From the NCBI GenBank assembly GCA_016779005.1, contig JADHOL010000005.1, positions 1 through 64,000 of the forward strand: 64,000 nt of DNA. The letters run 5' to 3'. Of this stretch, positions 1 through 8,422 are shown in pieces. The stretch comes from Alphaproteobacteria bacterium. Its GTDB lineage: Bacteria; Pseudomonadota; Alphaproteobacteria; Puniceispirillales; Puniceispirillaceae. A model generated the notes under the pieces. The model saw nothing but the letters and a program-made list of their open reading frames with translations, ran no database searches and was not told the origin of the DNA. Within the stretch, counting starts at the first letter, position 1. The number at the start of each line of letters is the position of its first letter. Position numbers and translations under genes: made by a program.

Positions 1-16
1 GCTGGCTTTTTTTTAT
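1..16 (+). terminator. Possible 3' half of a terminator cut by the window edge
   Basis: The window opens with GCTGGC followed by a run of nine T residues. This is what the right arm and U-tract of an intrinsic terminator look like, but the left arm would lie outside the window. Nothing coding was seen in the first 100 bases. Confidence 0.25.
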
Positions 17-82
17 TAGGGCTGTTTTTTGTTAATTCCTCGTTTTTTTTGAAAAACTTCTTCTAACTCTGCTGGTTGATGA

Positions 83-120
83 TTGATTTTTTTCACATAA
101 CCACCCTATATAATTAGGGT
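83..120 (+). promoter_or_regulatory. Putative glcDEF promoter with palindrome around the -10 box
   Basis: A perfect TATAAT lies at 109-114, about 60 bases before glcD. It is flanked exactly by ACCCTA (103-108) and TAGGGT (115-120), a perfect 6-bp inverted repeat. The only -35 candidate is TTGATT at 83-88, with a long 20-base spacer. The arrangement resembles an operator overlapping a promoter; the regulator is unknown and no regulator gene lies beside glcD in this window. Confidence 0.4.
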
Positions 121-172
121 AGGATCCATAATGCCAGATCCATAAAGCAGATCCGAATCGGGGGTTATAGAA

Positions 173-1660
173 ATGGGTGTTCCATCGCCAGATAGTGAGA
201 TTTTATCAAGACGAGATGATATTATTGCGGGTCTGAAATCAATGCTTCCAGATGAGTGTGTTTTAGACAGCCTTACTTCTATGCGTGCGTATGATGCGGA
301 TGGATTATCCTCCTATCGTCAAACACCGCTTGCTGTTGTGCTCCCCACAAATGTCGCGCAAATCGCCTCTGTTATGAGATGGTGTAAGCATAATGAAGTA
401 AAAATAGTGCCAAGAGGGGCTGGAACATCTCTTTCTGGGGGGGCAACACCTCTTGCAGACGGCATTTTACTTAGTCTTGCGAAGTTTAATAAAATATTAG
501 ACATAGATTATGAAAACCGATGTGTGGTAACGCAGCCCGGAGTTACTAACCTTGGAATTACCCATGCAGTTGAAGATGCGGGATTTTATTATGCACCAGA
601 TCCCTCTAGCCAAATTGCCTGTTCAATTGGCGGCAATATAGCTGAGAATTCTGGCGGCGTGCATTGCTTGAAGTATGGTCTGACCACAAATAATGTGCTT
701 GGCGTTGAGATAGTAACCATGGAAGGGGAGGTCATTCGGATAGGCGGCAGGCATCTTGATTCAGGCTCGCTTGATTTATTAGGTGTTTTAACAGGCTCTG
801 AGGGTTTGTTAGGTGTTGTAACAGAAGTTACGGTTCGAATTTTGCGCAAACCATCAACCCAGCGTGCAATGCTTGTTGGCTTTGAATCAGCTCTGGATGC
901 TGGCAAAGCGGTATCAGATGTGATTTCCGCTGGCATTATTCCAGCTGGAATGGAAATGATGGATAATCCTGCCATCAGGGCAGCTGAAGATTTTGTGAAT
1001 GTAGGATACCCAAGAGAAGCAGCAGCACTGTTAATCGTCGAGCTAGACGGGCCGAGCGTTGAAGTAGATGCGTTACTTGAATCGGTAGAGCGCATAATGC
1101 GCAAAGCAGGTGCAAATTCGGTGCGTCTATCTCAGTCAGAACAGGAAAGAATAGACTTCTGGTCTGGGCGAAAGGCAGCCTTTCCCGCTGTTGGCCGTAT
1201 TTCACCAGACTATTTATGCATGGATGGCACGATACCAAGAAAGGCACTCCCTGAAATGCTGGTTAAAATGTCGTCCTTGTCTCAACAATATGGATTGAGA
1301 GTTGCAAATGTGTTTCACGCGGGTGATGGAAATCTGCACCCCCTTATTCTATTTGATGCTAATATCGAGGGTGATCTTGAACGAGCGGAGGCATTCGGAG
1401 CAGACATATTGCGTCACTGTGTGGCGCTTGGCGGGGTTTTAACAGGAGAACATGGCGTTGGGATCGAGAAGCGAGATCTGATGGGTGAGATGTTTAATGA
1501 AACTGATCTCAAACAACAACAGCGTTTAAAATGTGCGTTTGATCCCCAACATTTATTGAATCCGGGTAAGGTATTCCCTCAACTCCATAGATGTGCTGAA
1601 CTTGGACGATTGCATGTGCATCATGGCACGCTTCCACATCCGGACCTGCCTAGGTTTTAA
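173..1660 (+). CDS. glcD: Glycolate oxidase FAD-binding subunit GlcD
   Basis: Catalytic FAD subunit of glycolate dehydrogenase, oxidising glycolate to glyoxylate and passing electrons to the GlcEF subunits and the quinone pool. At 495 residues it has the usual family length. The PCMH-type FAD-binding motif PRGAGTSLSGG is at about 80-90. The C-terminal oxidase domain carries HAGDGNLHP at about 382 and GEHGVGIEKRD near 425, and the protein ends with the typical FDPQHLLNPGKVF. It is the first gene of glcDEF. A D-lactate dehydrogenase of the same superfamily is the alternative, but the following glcE and glcF make GlcD the best call. Confidence 0.92.
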   Translation: MGVPSPDSEILSRRDDIIAGLKSMLPDECVLDSLTSMRAYDADGLSSYRQTPLAVVLPTNVAQIASVMRWCKHNEVKIVPRGAGTSLSGGATPLADGILLSLAKFNKILDIDYENRCVVTQPGVTNLGITHAVEDAGFYYAPDPSSQIACSIGGNIAENSGGVHCLKYGLTTNNVLGVEIVTMEGEVIRIGGRHLDSGSLDLLGVLTGSEGLLGVVTEVTVRILRKPSTQRAMLVGFESALDAGKAVSDVISAGIIPAGMEMMDNPAIRAAEDFVNVGYPREAAALLIVELDGPSVEVDALLESVERIMRKAGANSVRLSQSEQERIDFWSGRKAAFPAVGRISPDYLCMDGTIPRKALPEMLVKMSSLSQQYGLRVANVFHAGDGNLHPLILFDANIEGDLERAEAFGADILRHCVALGGVLTGEHGVGIEKRDLMGEMFNETDLKQQQRLKCAFDPQHLLNPGKVFPQLHRCAELGRLHVHHGTLPHPDLPRF

Positions 1661-1707
1661 GTTTACCTAAGTTTTATAGTTCATAATTCGGCTAGAGCAT
1701 TTGTTTG

Positions 1708-2928
1708 ATGAAGTTATTATATCCTGATACCTTGGAAAGTCTGCAAAACATGGTTGCAGAAGCTCTGGCAGAAGAAACAGCATTAAAAATCGAGGGTTGT
1801 GGAACGCTAGATGGGGTTGGACGCCCTGTTAATGCCCAGAAATGCATTAGCATGAAGAACTATACGGGGATTATTGATTATGATCCTGCAGAGCTTGTGC
1901 TGGTAGCTCGTGCCGGGACGCGTTTGCGAGAAGTGGAAGAATTGCTTGCCTCGGAAAATCAGCTTCTAGCCTTTGAGCCCCCCCATTTTAACAGCCTATA
2001 TGAAGATGCAAACGCACAGCCAACCAACCAGACGATAGGCGGCGTAATAGGCGCGGGTCTTGCAGGCTCAAGACGGATATCAGCAGGTAGTGCAAGAGAC
2101 TATCTTCTTGGTTTTACGGCTATTTCTGGCAGAGCCGAACTTTTTAAATCTGGTAGCCGTGTGATGAAAAATGTTACTGGATATGATTTGTCCAAGCTTA
2201 TGACAGGGTCATTTGGAACATTAGCAATTATGGATGAAATTACCTTGAAAGTTCTGCCAGCTCCTGAGGTAGCTTATAGCTGTATCGTGCCTACATCTGA
2301 TATGTTTGCGGCTCAGAAAATAGTAGGTCAGATTTTTGCAAGTCCAGTGGAAGCATCAGGCGGGGTTATAGTGCCTGTTGAAATCGCAAAAGCGCTGTCG
2401 TTAGATATTGGCGAGCAAGGCGCTGCTGCCATTATTCGAATTGAGGGTATTGAGATTTCTGTTCTAGATAGAATAAACCAAATCCGAGAATTGCTTTGCA
2501 AAACACAGGAATGCTTTTTGCTGGAAAATCAGGAAACTACTGAATTATGGCGCGCATTATGTAACGGCAAGCCGCTTTCAAAATCTGATCAAATTTGGCA
2601 GATATCAACACCTCCTGCCAGCGGGCCTTCTCTGTTTAAGGCCATAAGCGATAGAACTGACATATCTGGATTTCTGGATTGGGCTGGCGGACTTGTTTGG
2701 ATAGCTGGAAAGAGCGAAAATTTGCATGATATTATTCGCACCGAACTTGCGTCTCATGGAGGGGGGCATGCAACATTGTTGAAAGCCGACATTAATTTGC
2801 GCCAGCATATTTCTGTTTTTCAGCCATTACCCTCTGCCTTACATGCTCTTGAAATGAGAGTACGAGATGCATTTGACCCGCGCCATATCCTAAACCCAAA
2901 TCGCACATTACCTGCGATTGCATCATGA
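1708..2928 (+). CDS. glcE: Glycolate oxidase FAD-binding subunit GlcE
   Basis: Second FAD-binding subunit of the glycolate dehydrogenase complex. It has an N-terminal FAD-binding domain with a glycine-rich GAGLAGSRRISAGSARDY stretch and MKNVTGYDLSKLMTGSFG, both typical of GlcE, and ends FDPRHILNPNRTL. I place the start at the ATG at 1708 rather than the in-frame TTG just before it. It lies 47 bases after glcD and 14 before glcF, so the three are very probably one operon. About 406 residues, near the family norm. Confidence 0.9.
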   Translation: MKLLYPDTLESLQNMVAEALAEETALKIEGCGTLDGVGRPVNAQKCISMKNYTGIIDYDPAELVLVARAGTRLREVEELLASENQLLAFEPPHFNSLYEDANAQPTNQTIGGVIGAGLAGSRRISAGSARDYLLGFTAISGRAELFKSGSRVMKNVTGYDLSKLMTGSFGTLAIMDEITLKVLPAPEVAYSCIVPTSDMFAAQKIVGQIFASPVEASGGVIVPVEIAKALSLDIGEQGAAAIIRIEGIEISVLDRINQIRELLCKTQECFLLENQETTELWRALCNGKPLSKSDQIWQISTPPASGPSLFKAISDRTDISGFLDWAGGLVWIAGKSENLHDIIRTELASHGGGHATLLKADINLRQHISVFQPLPSALHALEMRVRDAFDPRHILNPNRTLPAIAS

Positions 2929-2942
2929 GCGAGATAGGATAA

Positions 2943-4256
2943 ATGCAAACACGCTTCACAGAAGAGCAATATAAAAGACCTGAAATCCGCGAAGCAGATG
3001 AGATTTTAAGAAAATGTGTTCATTGTGGTTTTTGCACCGCGACCTGTCCTACTTATGTTATAACAGGCGATGAGCGCGATAGTCCAAGAGGGCGCATCTG
3101 GATGATGCGAGATATGCTTGAATCAGATGCGCCAGCCAGCCAAGAAACCTCATTCCATCTTGATAGATGTCTTACCTGTCTTTCTTGCATGACAACCTGT
3201 CCTTCTGGTGTTGATTATATGCATCTAGCAGAAATTGGCAGGGATTACGTGCATAAAACCACGAGACGACCCTTGTCAGACAGATTATTGAGAATGATGC
3301 TTGTCAAGATTCTACCAAGGGTAGGACTGTTTTCACTAGCGTTGAGGGCCTCAAAGATAGCACAGCCTTTTGCTCGGTTATTTCCTACTTCTATAAGAGC
3401 AATGATACGTTCAGCGCCAAAAAAACTCAAGAAATTGGATCCTATTGGCTCAACAGATATGACTTACCCTGCTGAAGGTAAAACCCACAGCCGCGTGATT
3501 TTGCTCTCAGGGTGTGCGCAAAGAGCAATAGAGCCTGAGATTAATTCAGCCACAATTCGTATCCTTAATCGAATTGGGGTTGATGTTATTGTGCGAAAGC
3601 AAGCATCTTGTTGTGGCGCTTTAGCACATCATATTGACGAGCCAGAAGCGGCACAAAATGCAGTTAGAGAAGTAGTGCGCGCCTGGTCGCATGAGATATC
3701 TGATAAACAGATTGATGCCATTATTGTTAACACATCTGGTTGTGGCACAATGCTTAAAGATTATGGTCATTTATTGAAGGATGATGCTGAATTGGCAAAT
3801 GCAGCTGCCACCATCTCGAGCCTTGCCTGTGACATAACCGAATTTCTGGCAGATAGTAATGCCATTTCTTTTACGCGAAAACCAAATCTGATTGTAGGGT
3901 ATCATTCTGCCTGCTCACTTCAGCATGGTCAGCAAATCACACACGCCCCAAAACTACTTTTAGCAAAAGCTGGGGTTGAAATAGCAATCCCAAAAGACCC
4001 CCATCTTTGTTGTGGTTCTGCAGGTGTGTACTCTATTTTACAGCCAGAATTATCAAGTCAGCTTAAACACCGAAAGCTAGAGAATTTGAATAAATTAGAG
4101 GTTGATTTATTTGTTGCTGGTAACATTGGTTGTATTAACCAGCTGGCAGATGCAGATGCCCCTTTTTGTCATATCGTTCAATTATTAGATTATTTATCTG
4201 GTGGTCCCGTGCCGCCATCGATACAAGCGCTGCCTCAATTACTATCTGCAGAATAA
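2943..4256 (+). CDS. glcF: Glycolate oxidase iron-sulfur subunit GlcF
   Basis: Electron-transfer subunit with two [4Fe-4S] ferredoxin motifs: C25, C28, C31, C35 (CVHCGFCTATCP) and a second set near residue 77 (CLTCLSCMTTCP). Two cysteine-rich CCG domains follow, with CCGALAHH and CCGSAGVY. These domains typically bind an additional cofactor and contact the quinone pool. At 437 residues it is full length. It closes the glcDEF operon and faces fumarase convergently with only 28 bases between stops. Confidence 0.92.
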   Translation: MQTRFTEEQYKRPEIREADEILRKCVHCGFCTATCPTYVITGDERDSPRGRIWMMRDMLESDAPASQETSFHLDRCLTCLSCMTTCPSGVDYMHLAEIGRDYVHKTTRRPLSDRLLRMMLVKILPRVGLFSLALRASKIAQPFARLFPTSIRAMIRSAPKKLKKLDPIGSTDMTYPAEGKTHSRVILLSGCAQRAIEPEINSATIRILNRIGVDVIVRKQASCCGALAHHIDEPEAAQNAVREVVRAWSHEISDKQIDAIIVNTSGCGTMLKDYGHLLKDDAELANAAATISSLACDITEFLADSNAISFTRKPNLIVGYHSACSLQHGQQITHAPKLLLAKAGVEIAIPKDPHLCCGSAGVYSILQPELSSQLKHRKLENLNKLEVDLFVAGNIGCINQLADADAPFCHIVQLLDYLSGGPVPPSIQALPQLLSAE

Positions 4257-4284
4257 TGCGATTATCAACGCAATCTTGCTCGTA

Positions 4285-5892
4285 TTAATCACGTTTGAAA
4301 AAATCATTTCCTTTATCATCCATAACGATAAAAGCAGGGAAATTTTCAACCTCTATCTTCCAGATTGCCTCCATCCCTAGCTCTGGATATTCTAGCACTT
4401 CAATATGTTTGATAGAATCTAGTGCAAGCTTGGCGGCAACACCGCCAATAGAACCCAAATAAAAACCGCCATGTTTTGCACATGCTTGTCTGACCGCAGC
4501 GCTTCTGTTCCCCTTTGCAAGCATAACCATAGAGCCACCCGCGGCCTGAAACCTATCTACATATGAATCCATTCTGCCAGCAGTAGTAGGGCCAAACGAA
4601 CCAGATGCCATACCATCAGGTGTTTTGGCAGGGCCTGCATAATAAATTGGGTGGTTTTTTACATAATCTGGCAAGCTTCCTGTTTCTTCGAGTACTTCTA
4701 GTAGCTTTGCATGGGCAATATCACGCGCAACAATCATTGTACCTGTCAGATTGACCCTGGTTTTTATGGGATGCTTAGATAATTTTTTCAGGATATTTTC
4801 CATGGGTTGTTGTAAATCAACGGCCACTACTGGCGTATCGCTGGTTTCTTCTATGGTTGGAAGAAACCGTGATGGATCTGTTTCAAGTTTCTCAAGAAAC
4901 ATACCTTGTGCATTAATTTTTGCACGTATCTGGCGGTCTGCGGAGCAAGACACACCAATTCCGATGGGGCAGGACGCACCATGTCTTGGCAGGCGTATAA
5001 CTCTAACGTCATGGCAGAAATATTTGCCGCCAAATTGCGCACCAATTCCCATTTCGCGCGTCATCTCCAGAATAATCTGCTCCCACTCTAAATCACGCCA
5101 TCCATGGCCTGTTATGTCCCCTGTTGTGGGCAGATTATCTAAATCCTTAGTAGAAGCCGCTTTAACTGTTTTAAGCGTGGTTTCAGCAGAAGTGCCGCCA
5201 ATGACGACAGCTAAGTGATAGGGTGGGCAAGCAGCCGTCCCCAAATTTATAATAGCATCTGATAAAAACGCCCGTAACCCCTCCGGGTTAAGTACAGCCT
5301 TTGTTTGTTGATATAAATAAGATTTATTGGCAGATCCCCCGCCTTTTTGCACAAAGGTAAATTTATACTCATTTCCAGAACCGCTATAGATATCTATCTG
5401 GGCTGGAAGATTATTACCTGTGTTTTTTTCTTCAAACATTGAAAGCGGGGCAAGCTGGGAGTATCTAAGATTACTGCTTTGATAGGTGTCAAATATTCCT
5501 TTTGAGAGCGCTTTGGCATCACTGCCGCCCGTTATTACTCTCTCTCCTTTTACTGCCGAGATGATTGCTGTGCCTGTGTCCTGACACATAGGAAGCACTC
5601 TGTCTGCAGAAACAACCGCGTTTTTTAGCATTTCCAGCGCAACAAAATGATCATTTTCACTTGCGTGCTTATCATCCAGAATATCTCTGAGCTGTTGTAG
5701 ATGGGATGGTCTTAATAAATGACTGACATCTTCAAATGCTTTTTGAGCCAGAAAACTTAACCCTTCTGGGTCAATTTTAAGATATGTCTGCCCCTCCATT
5801 GTGAATGTATTCACATAGTCTGTGGTGATATTTCTATATTCAGTATTATCTTCACCGACTGGAAGTAACGGGGTATATGTAAATTCGGTCAT
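4285..5892 (-). CDS. fumA: Class I (iron-sulfur) fumarate hydratase
   Basis: Converts fumarate to L-malate in the TCA cycle using a [4Fe-4S] cluster. Counting from the upstream TTG, the cluster cysteines are C106 (MCQDTGT), C225 (TAACPPYH) and C319 ([12 protein letters not shown]), matching the spacing in E. coli FumA. The N-terminal lyase domain and C-terminal beta domain are both present at about 535 residues. A TTG at 5901 overlaps the sspB stop, but I favour the ATG at 5892. It follows sspB directly and is probably translationally coupled. The class I enzyme is oxygen-sensitive, unlike FumC. Confidence 0.92.
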   Translation of the reverse strand: MTEFTYTPLLPVGEDNTEYRNITTDYVNTFTMEGQTYLKIDPEGLSFLAQKAFEDVSHLLRPSHLQQLRDILDDKHASENDHFVALEMLKNAVVSADRVLPMCQDTGTAIISAVKGERVITGGSDAKALSKGIFDTYQSSNLRYSQLAPLSMFEEKNTGNNLPAQIDIYSGSGNEYKFTFVQKGGGSANKSYLYQQTKAVLNPEGLRAFLSDAIINLGTAACPPYHLAVVIGGTSAETTLKTVKAASTKDLDNLPTTGDITGHGWRDLEWEQIILEMTREMGIGAQFGGKYFCHDVRVIRLPRHGASCPIGIGVSCSADRQIRAKINAQGMFLEKLETDPSRFLPTIEETSDTPVVAVDLQQPMENILKKLSKHPIKTRVNLTGTMIVARDIAHAKLLEVLEETGSLPDYVKNHPIYYAGPAKTPDGMASGSFGPTTAGRMDSYVDRFQAAGGSMVMLAKGNRSAAVRQACAKHGGFYLGSIGGVAAKLALDSIKHIEVLEYPELGMEAIWKIEVENFPAFIVMDDKGNDFFKRD

Positions 5893-5897
5893 TTTAC

Positions 5898-6416
5898 TCA
5901 AGATGGGTTAGAGGGCTGTTTTCGAAATGCATCAAGTGATACAACATCTGCTGTGTCACTTTCATCAGTATCGCTAGAATCTGTTTTATTTTTATCTTCT
6001 ATTGAAGTGATTAACTCAGATAATTCAGGAGAGGATGCCTCATCATTTGCGCTGAACTGAAGGCCAAAACCAACCGATGGATCTGTAAAATGGGTGACAG
6101 CTGCAAACGGGATAACAAGGCTTTGTTTCACGCCCGAAAATGATAGGGTTACGCCAAAAAGCGCATCAGTGACAACCAGATCCCAATATTGATGCTGCAA
6201 CACAATGGTCATTTCTTCTGGATTAATCTCTCTCAAGCTTGAATCCATTTCAACCCCTGAGAATTGTGTCTTAAAGCTGATATAAAAATGGGCTTCGTCT
6301 GGTAGACCCTCTCTCTCAGCTATTTTCAGTGCGCTCTTAACCACATCTCGCAATGCTTCTTCTACTAGAATTTCATAGTCAATGCCTGCTGGCACATTGC
6401 CTGAATCATCGCTCAT
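5898..6416 (-). CDS. sspB: ClpXP adaptor SspB, alphaproteobacterial type
   Basis: SspB binds the ssrA degradation tag and tethers tagged proteins to ClpXP. The sequence matches the alpha family: [18 protein letters not shown] near the start, [25 protein letters not shown] and [19 protein letters not shown]. It then has an acidic, Ser/Asp-rich linker and a conserved VVSLDAFRK tail, the ClpX-docking motif. A GTG at 6425 also opens the frame, but the AGGGGA Shine-Dalgarno sequence would abut it. With the ATG at 6416 the spacing is 9 bases, so that start is preferred. It lies just downstream of ssrA on the same strand. Confidence 0.9.
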   Translation of the reverse strand: MSDDSGNVPAGIDYEILVEEALRDVVKSALKIAEREGLPDEAHFYISFKTQFSGVEMDSSLREINPEEMTIVLQHQYWDLVVTDALFGVTLSFSGVKQSLVIPFAAVTHFTDPSVGFGLQFSANDEASSPELSELITSIEDKNKTDSSDTDESDTADVVSLDAFRKQPSNPS

Positions 6417-6426
6417 TAATTTCACT

Positions 6427-6448
6427 CCCCTTGATGTAGTGTGAGGGG
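6427..6448 (-). promoter_or_regulatory. Hairpin covering the sspB ribosome binding site
   Basis: On the minus strand CCCCT (6448-6444) can pair with AGGGG (6431-6427) across a 12-base loop. AGGGG is the core of the sspB Shine-Dalgarno sequence. The same segment lies at or near the 3' boundary of the ssrA precursor, so it may be a processing element, an sspB translation control, or both. There is no T-run after it, so it is not a convincing terminator. Confidence 0.35.
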
Positions 6449-6815
6449 CTTTCTGTTGCCAGGTGCACCCTCGACCCCGCCTGCCAGAGCTCGATCCGAC
6501 AGGGCTTAATTTTGATCACTCAAACTGCATTACGCAGCCATTGCAACCGGAGCAGTGTTGTCATTTGCAACTACTACAATGACCCGATAACGGCGGATAT
6601 CATACCGAGCGAAAATACCATCTTTACTACATGCGTCGATCCTATTTCGCCCCCAAAAAAATGCGTCATACCGAAACAAACCTTGATATGATGAGCAATA
6701 ACGTTAGTATCATCAGTGCTCTTTTAGCTTAATGGTGGAGGCGCCGGGTACCGCCCCCGGGTCCGCTCTGCTTATTCCATAATACGTTTATCGCCATAGT
6801 CGACTTGCATCGACA
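6430..6815 (-). ncRNA. ssrA: Circularly permuted two-piece tmRNA (ssrA)
   Basis: tmRNA rescues stalled ribosomes and adds a degradation tag. Reading the minus strand, the acceptor piece comes first. It has a T-arm-like hairpin in CCCGGGGGCGGTACCCGG and ends GCCTCCACCA, with the encoded CCA at 6735-6733. After an intervening segment the coding piece begins at about 6654 with GGGGGCGAAATAGGATCGAC, the usual tmRNA 5' signature. GGGGGC pairs with GCCUCC of the acceptor, giving the G3-U pair that alanyl-tRNA synthetase recognises. The tag frame is at 6568-6530. The permuted order is typical of Alphaproteobacteria. Outer ends of the precursor and of the coding piece are approximate. Confidence 0.9.
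6530..6568 (-). other. tmRNA proteolysis tag reading frame
   Basis: The resume codon GCA (6568-6566) opens a frame encoding ANDNTAPVAMAA and ending in TAA (6532-6530). With the alanine carried by tmRNA the full tag would be AANDNTAPVAMAA. The AND(N) start and hydrophobic MAA end fit recognition by SspB and ClpX respectively. The bases before the resume codon (GTAGTT) resemble the usual upstream determinant. Confidence 0.92.
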
Positions 6816-6820
6816 CTTAA

Positions 6821-6849
6821 ATTATAGGATGAAATGAGACAGGTTGAAA
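6821..6849 (-). promoter_or_regulatory. Putative ssrA promoter
   Basis: A perfect minus-strand TATAAT lies at 6826-6821, which would start transcription near 6814, just ahead of the acceptor piece. A weak -35 candidate (TTCAAC or TTTCAA) lies 16-17 bases upstream. thyA begins at 6924 on the other strand, so this spacer holds the divergent control region for both. Confidence 0.45.
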
Positions 6850-6923
6850 GATTTATCTTAACTTTGTTTGCAACTAGGCAATAAAGTAGGAAGAATAGCG
6901 GTAATCAGGAGTTATTATTAATC

Positions 6924-7721
6924 ATGCAACAATATAAGGATTTACTCTCTCATGTTTTAGCGCATGGCACCCAGCGCGGAGATAGAACTGGAACAGGAAC
7001 CTTATCGGTTTTTGGTTGGCAAATGCGGTTTAACTTAGCAGATGGATTCCCGCTACTAACTACAAAAAAACTGCATACGCGCTCTATCATTCATGAGCTT
7101 ATCTGGTTTATCCGTGGTGAGACAAATATTGCCTATTTGCGTGATAACAAGGTTCGTATTTGGGATGAATGGGCAGATGAGAGTGGCGATCTTGGCCCTG
7201 TTTACGGAAAACAATGGCGCTCTTGGGTCTCCCCATATGAAGGCCAAACCATTGACCAGCTCAATGATGTTGTACAACAAATCAAAACCAATCCAGAATC
7301 AAGGCGCCTAATCGTAAGTGCCTGGAACCCAGCAGATATTCCGCAAATGGCCCTGCCACCATGTCACTGCTTGTTTCAGTTCTATGTTGCAGACGGCAAA
7401 CTATCCTGCCAGCTCTATCAGAGAAGCGCTGATATATTTTTAGGAGTGCCGTTTAATATCGCTTCTTACGCATTGCTAACGCACATGGTTGCACATGTTT
7501 GCGATTTGCAAGTAGGTGATTTTGTTCATTCTTTTGGCGATGCACATCTATATCTGAATCATATCGAGCAGGCAAAATTACAACTACAAAGAGTGCCAAC
7601 CAAGCTGCCAAATTTAGTGTTAAATGCGCCCCCAAATACGCTTGAGGCGTTTGAGTTCGAGCATATTCAGATAAATGATTACATCGCAGCACCCACCATT
7701 AAAGCACCAATTTCAGTTTGA
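6924..7721 (+). CDS. thyA: Thymidylate synthase ThyA
   Basis: Methylates dUMP to dTMP using methylene-tetrahydrofolate, producing dihydrofolate. The 265-residue length matches the E. coli enzyme (264). The nucleophile is C147 in ALPPCHC, and the folate/dUMP motif [19 protein letters not shown] follows. N-terminal [11 protein letters not shown] and [10 protein letters not shown] are typical. An AGGAG lies 12 bases before the ATG. The next gene, folA, regenerates the tetrahydrofolate ThyA consumes. Confidence 0.95.
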   Translation: MQQYKDLLSHVLAHGTQRGDRTGTGTLSVFGWQMRFNLADGFPLLTTKKLHTRSIIHELIWFIRGETNIAYLRDNKVRIWDEWADESGDLGPVYGKQWRSWVSPYEGQTIDQLNDVVQQIKTNPESRRLIVSAWNPADIPQMALPPCHCLFQFYVADGKLSCQLYQRSADIFLGVPFNIASYALLTHMVAHVCDLQVGDFVHSFGDAHLYLNHIEQAKLQLQRVPTKLPNLVLNAPPNTLEAFEFEHIQINDYIAAPTIKAPISV

Positions 7722-7763
7722 ATTTTTTGAGATTTGGTTTCTGCATGACCAGTTATAATTCAA

Positions 7764-7791
7764 GGGCTATAAGTTAAGGGCTATAAGTTAA
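7764..7791 (+). repeat. 14-bp perfect tandem duplication before folA
   Basis: The unit GGGCTATAAGTTAA occurs twice head to tail (7764-7777 and 7778-7791) in the thyA-folA spacer, ending 21 bases before the folA ATG. It could be a regulatory direct repeat, but similar short duplications occur elsewhere in the window, so a replication-slippage origin is more likely. Confidence 0.85.
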
Positions 7792-7812
7792 GTTTGTTTG
7801 GGGGAATGTTTG

Positions 7813-8367
7813 ATGACACATAGCGAAAATACCAATAACCGATTTCAGATGGTTTGTGTGGTTGCTATGGCAGATAATGGAGTTATCGGGGATGGGAAGG
7901 GTCTTATCTGGCATCTGCCTGGGGACTTGCCCCGTGTTAAAAAAATCACTATGGGATGCCCATTAATTATGGGAAGACGAACCTGGGCTTCTATTGGAAA
8001 AGCATTGCCAGGCCGCGCATCGATTGTGTTAACACGTGATACCAGCTGGACAGCAGATGGCGCTATTGTAGCACATAGCCTGAGTGATGCTATCATGCAT
8101 GGCAAGAGCTGGCTTGCAAAACAGGAGAGCCAAGAGACGAGATTGATATTATTTGGCGGCGGCGAAATTTATAGTCTTGGGATAGATTTATGCCAAGAAA
8201 TTGAATTAACACGAGTGAATGCAACTCCCTCAAGCGGGACTAAATTCCCTAATATAAATTGGCAAGAATGGGATGAATTAAATGCAACCAGTCACAAGGC
8301 TGGGGCAGATCATCCGAGTTTTAGTTACCATCACTACATTCATAAGACGCAAAACAGATATGTTTAA
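7813..8367 (+). CDS. folA: Dihydrofolate reductase
   Basis: Reduces dihydrofolate to tetrahydrofolate with NADPH. It shows the active-site region GDGKGLIWHLPGDLPRVK, the MGRRTWASIGKALPGR motif and the C-terminal FGGGEIY nucleotide-binding segment. I chose the ATG at 7813 because GGGGGA lies just before it; the frame also stays open from a TTG at 7798. About 184 residues, slightly longer than typical because of a short N-terminal extension. It follows thyA by about 90 bases. Confidence 0.92.
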   Translation: MTHSENTNNRFQMVCVVAMADNGVIGDGKGLIWHLPGDLPRVKKITMGCPLIMGRRTWASIGKALPGRASIVLTRDTSWTADGAIVAHSLSDAIMHGKSWLAKQESQETRLILFGGGEIYSLGIDLCQEIELTRVNATPSSGTKFPNINWQEWDELNATSHKAGADHPSFSYHHYIHKTQNRYV

Positions 8368-8422
8368 CGAACACGATATACAAGTTCGAAAAAAACCTAT
8401 TATTTGAAAAGGTAATATTTAT

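Noticed and set aside
589-1104. Long minus-strand open frame inside glcD
   Set aside because: It is antisense to a well-supported gene, rich in Ser, Thr and Pro with no recognisable domain, as expected for a shadow frame.
6733-6790. A tRNA-like 3' end with encoded CCA on the minus strand
   Set aside because: There is no anticodon or D arm; it belongs to the acceptor piece of the permuted tmRNA, whose coding piece and tag follow.
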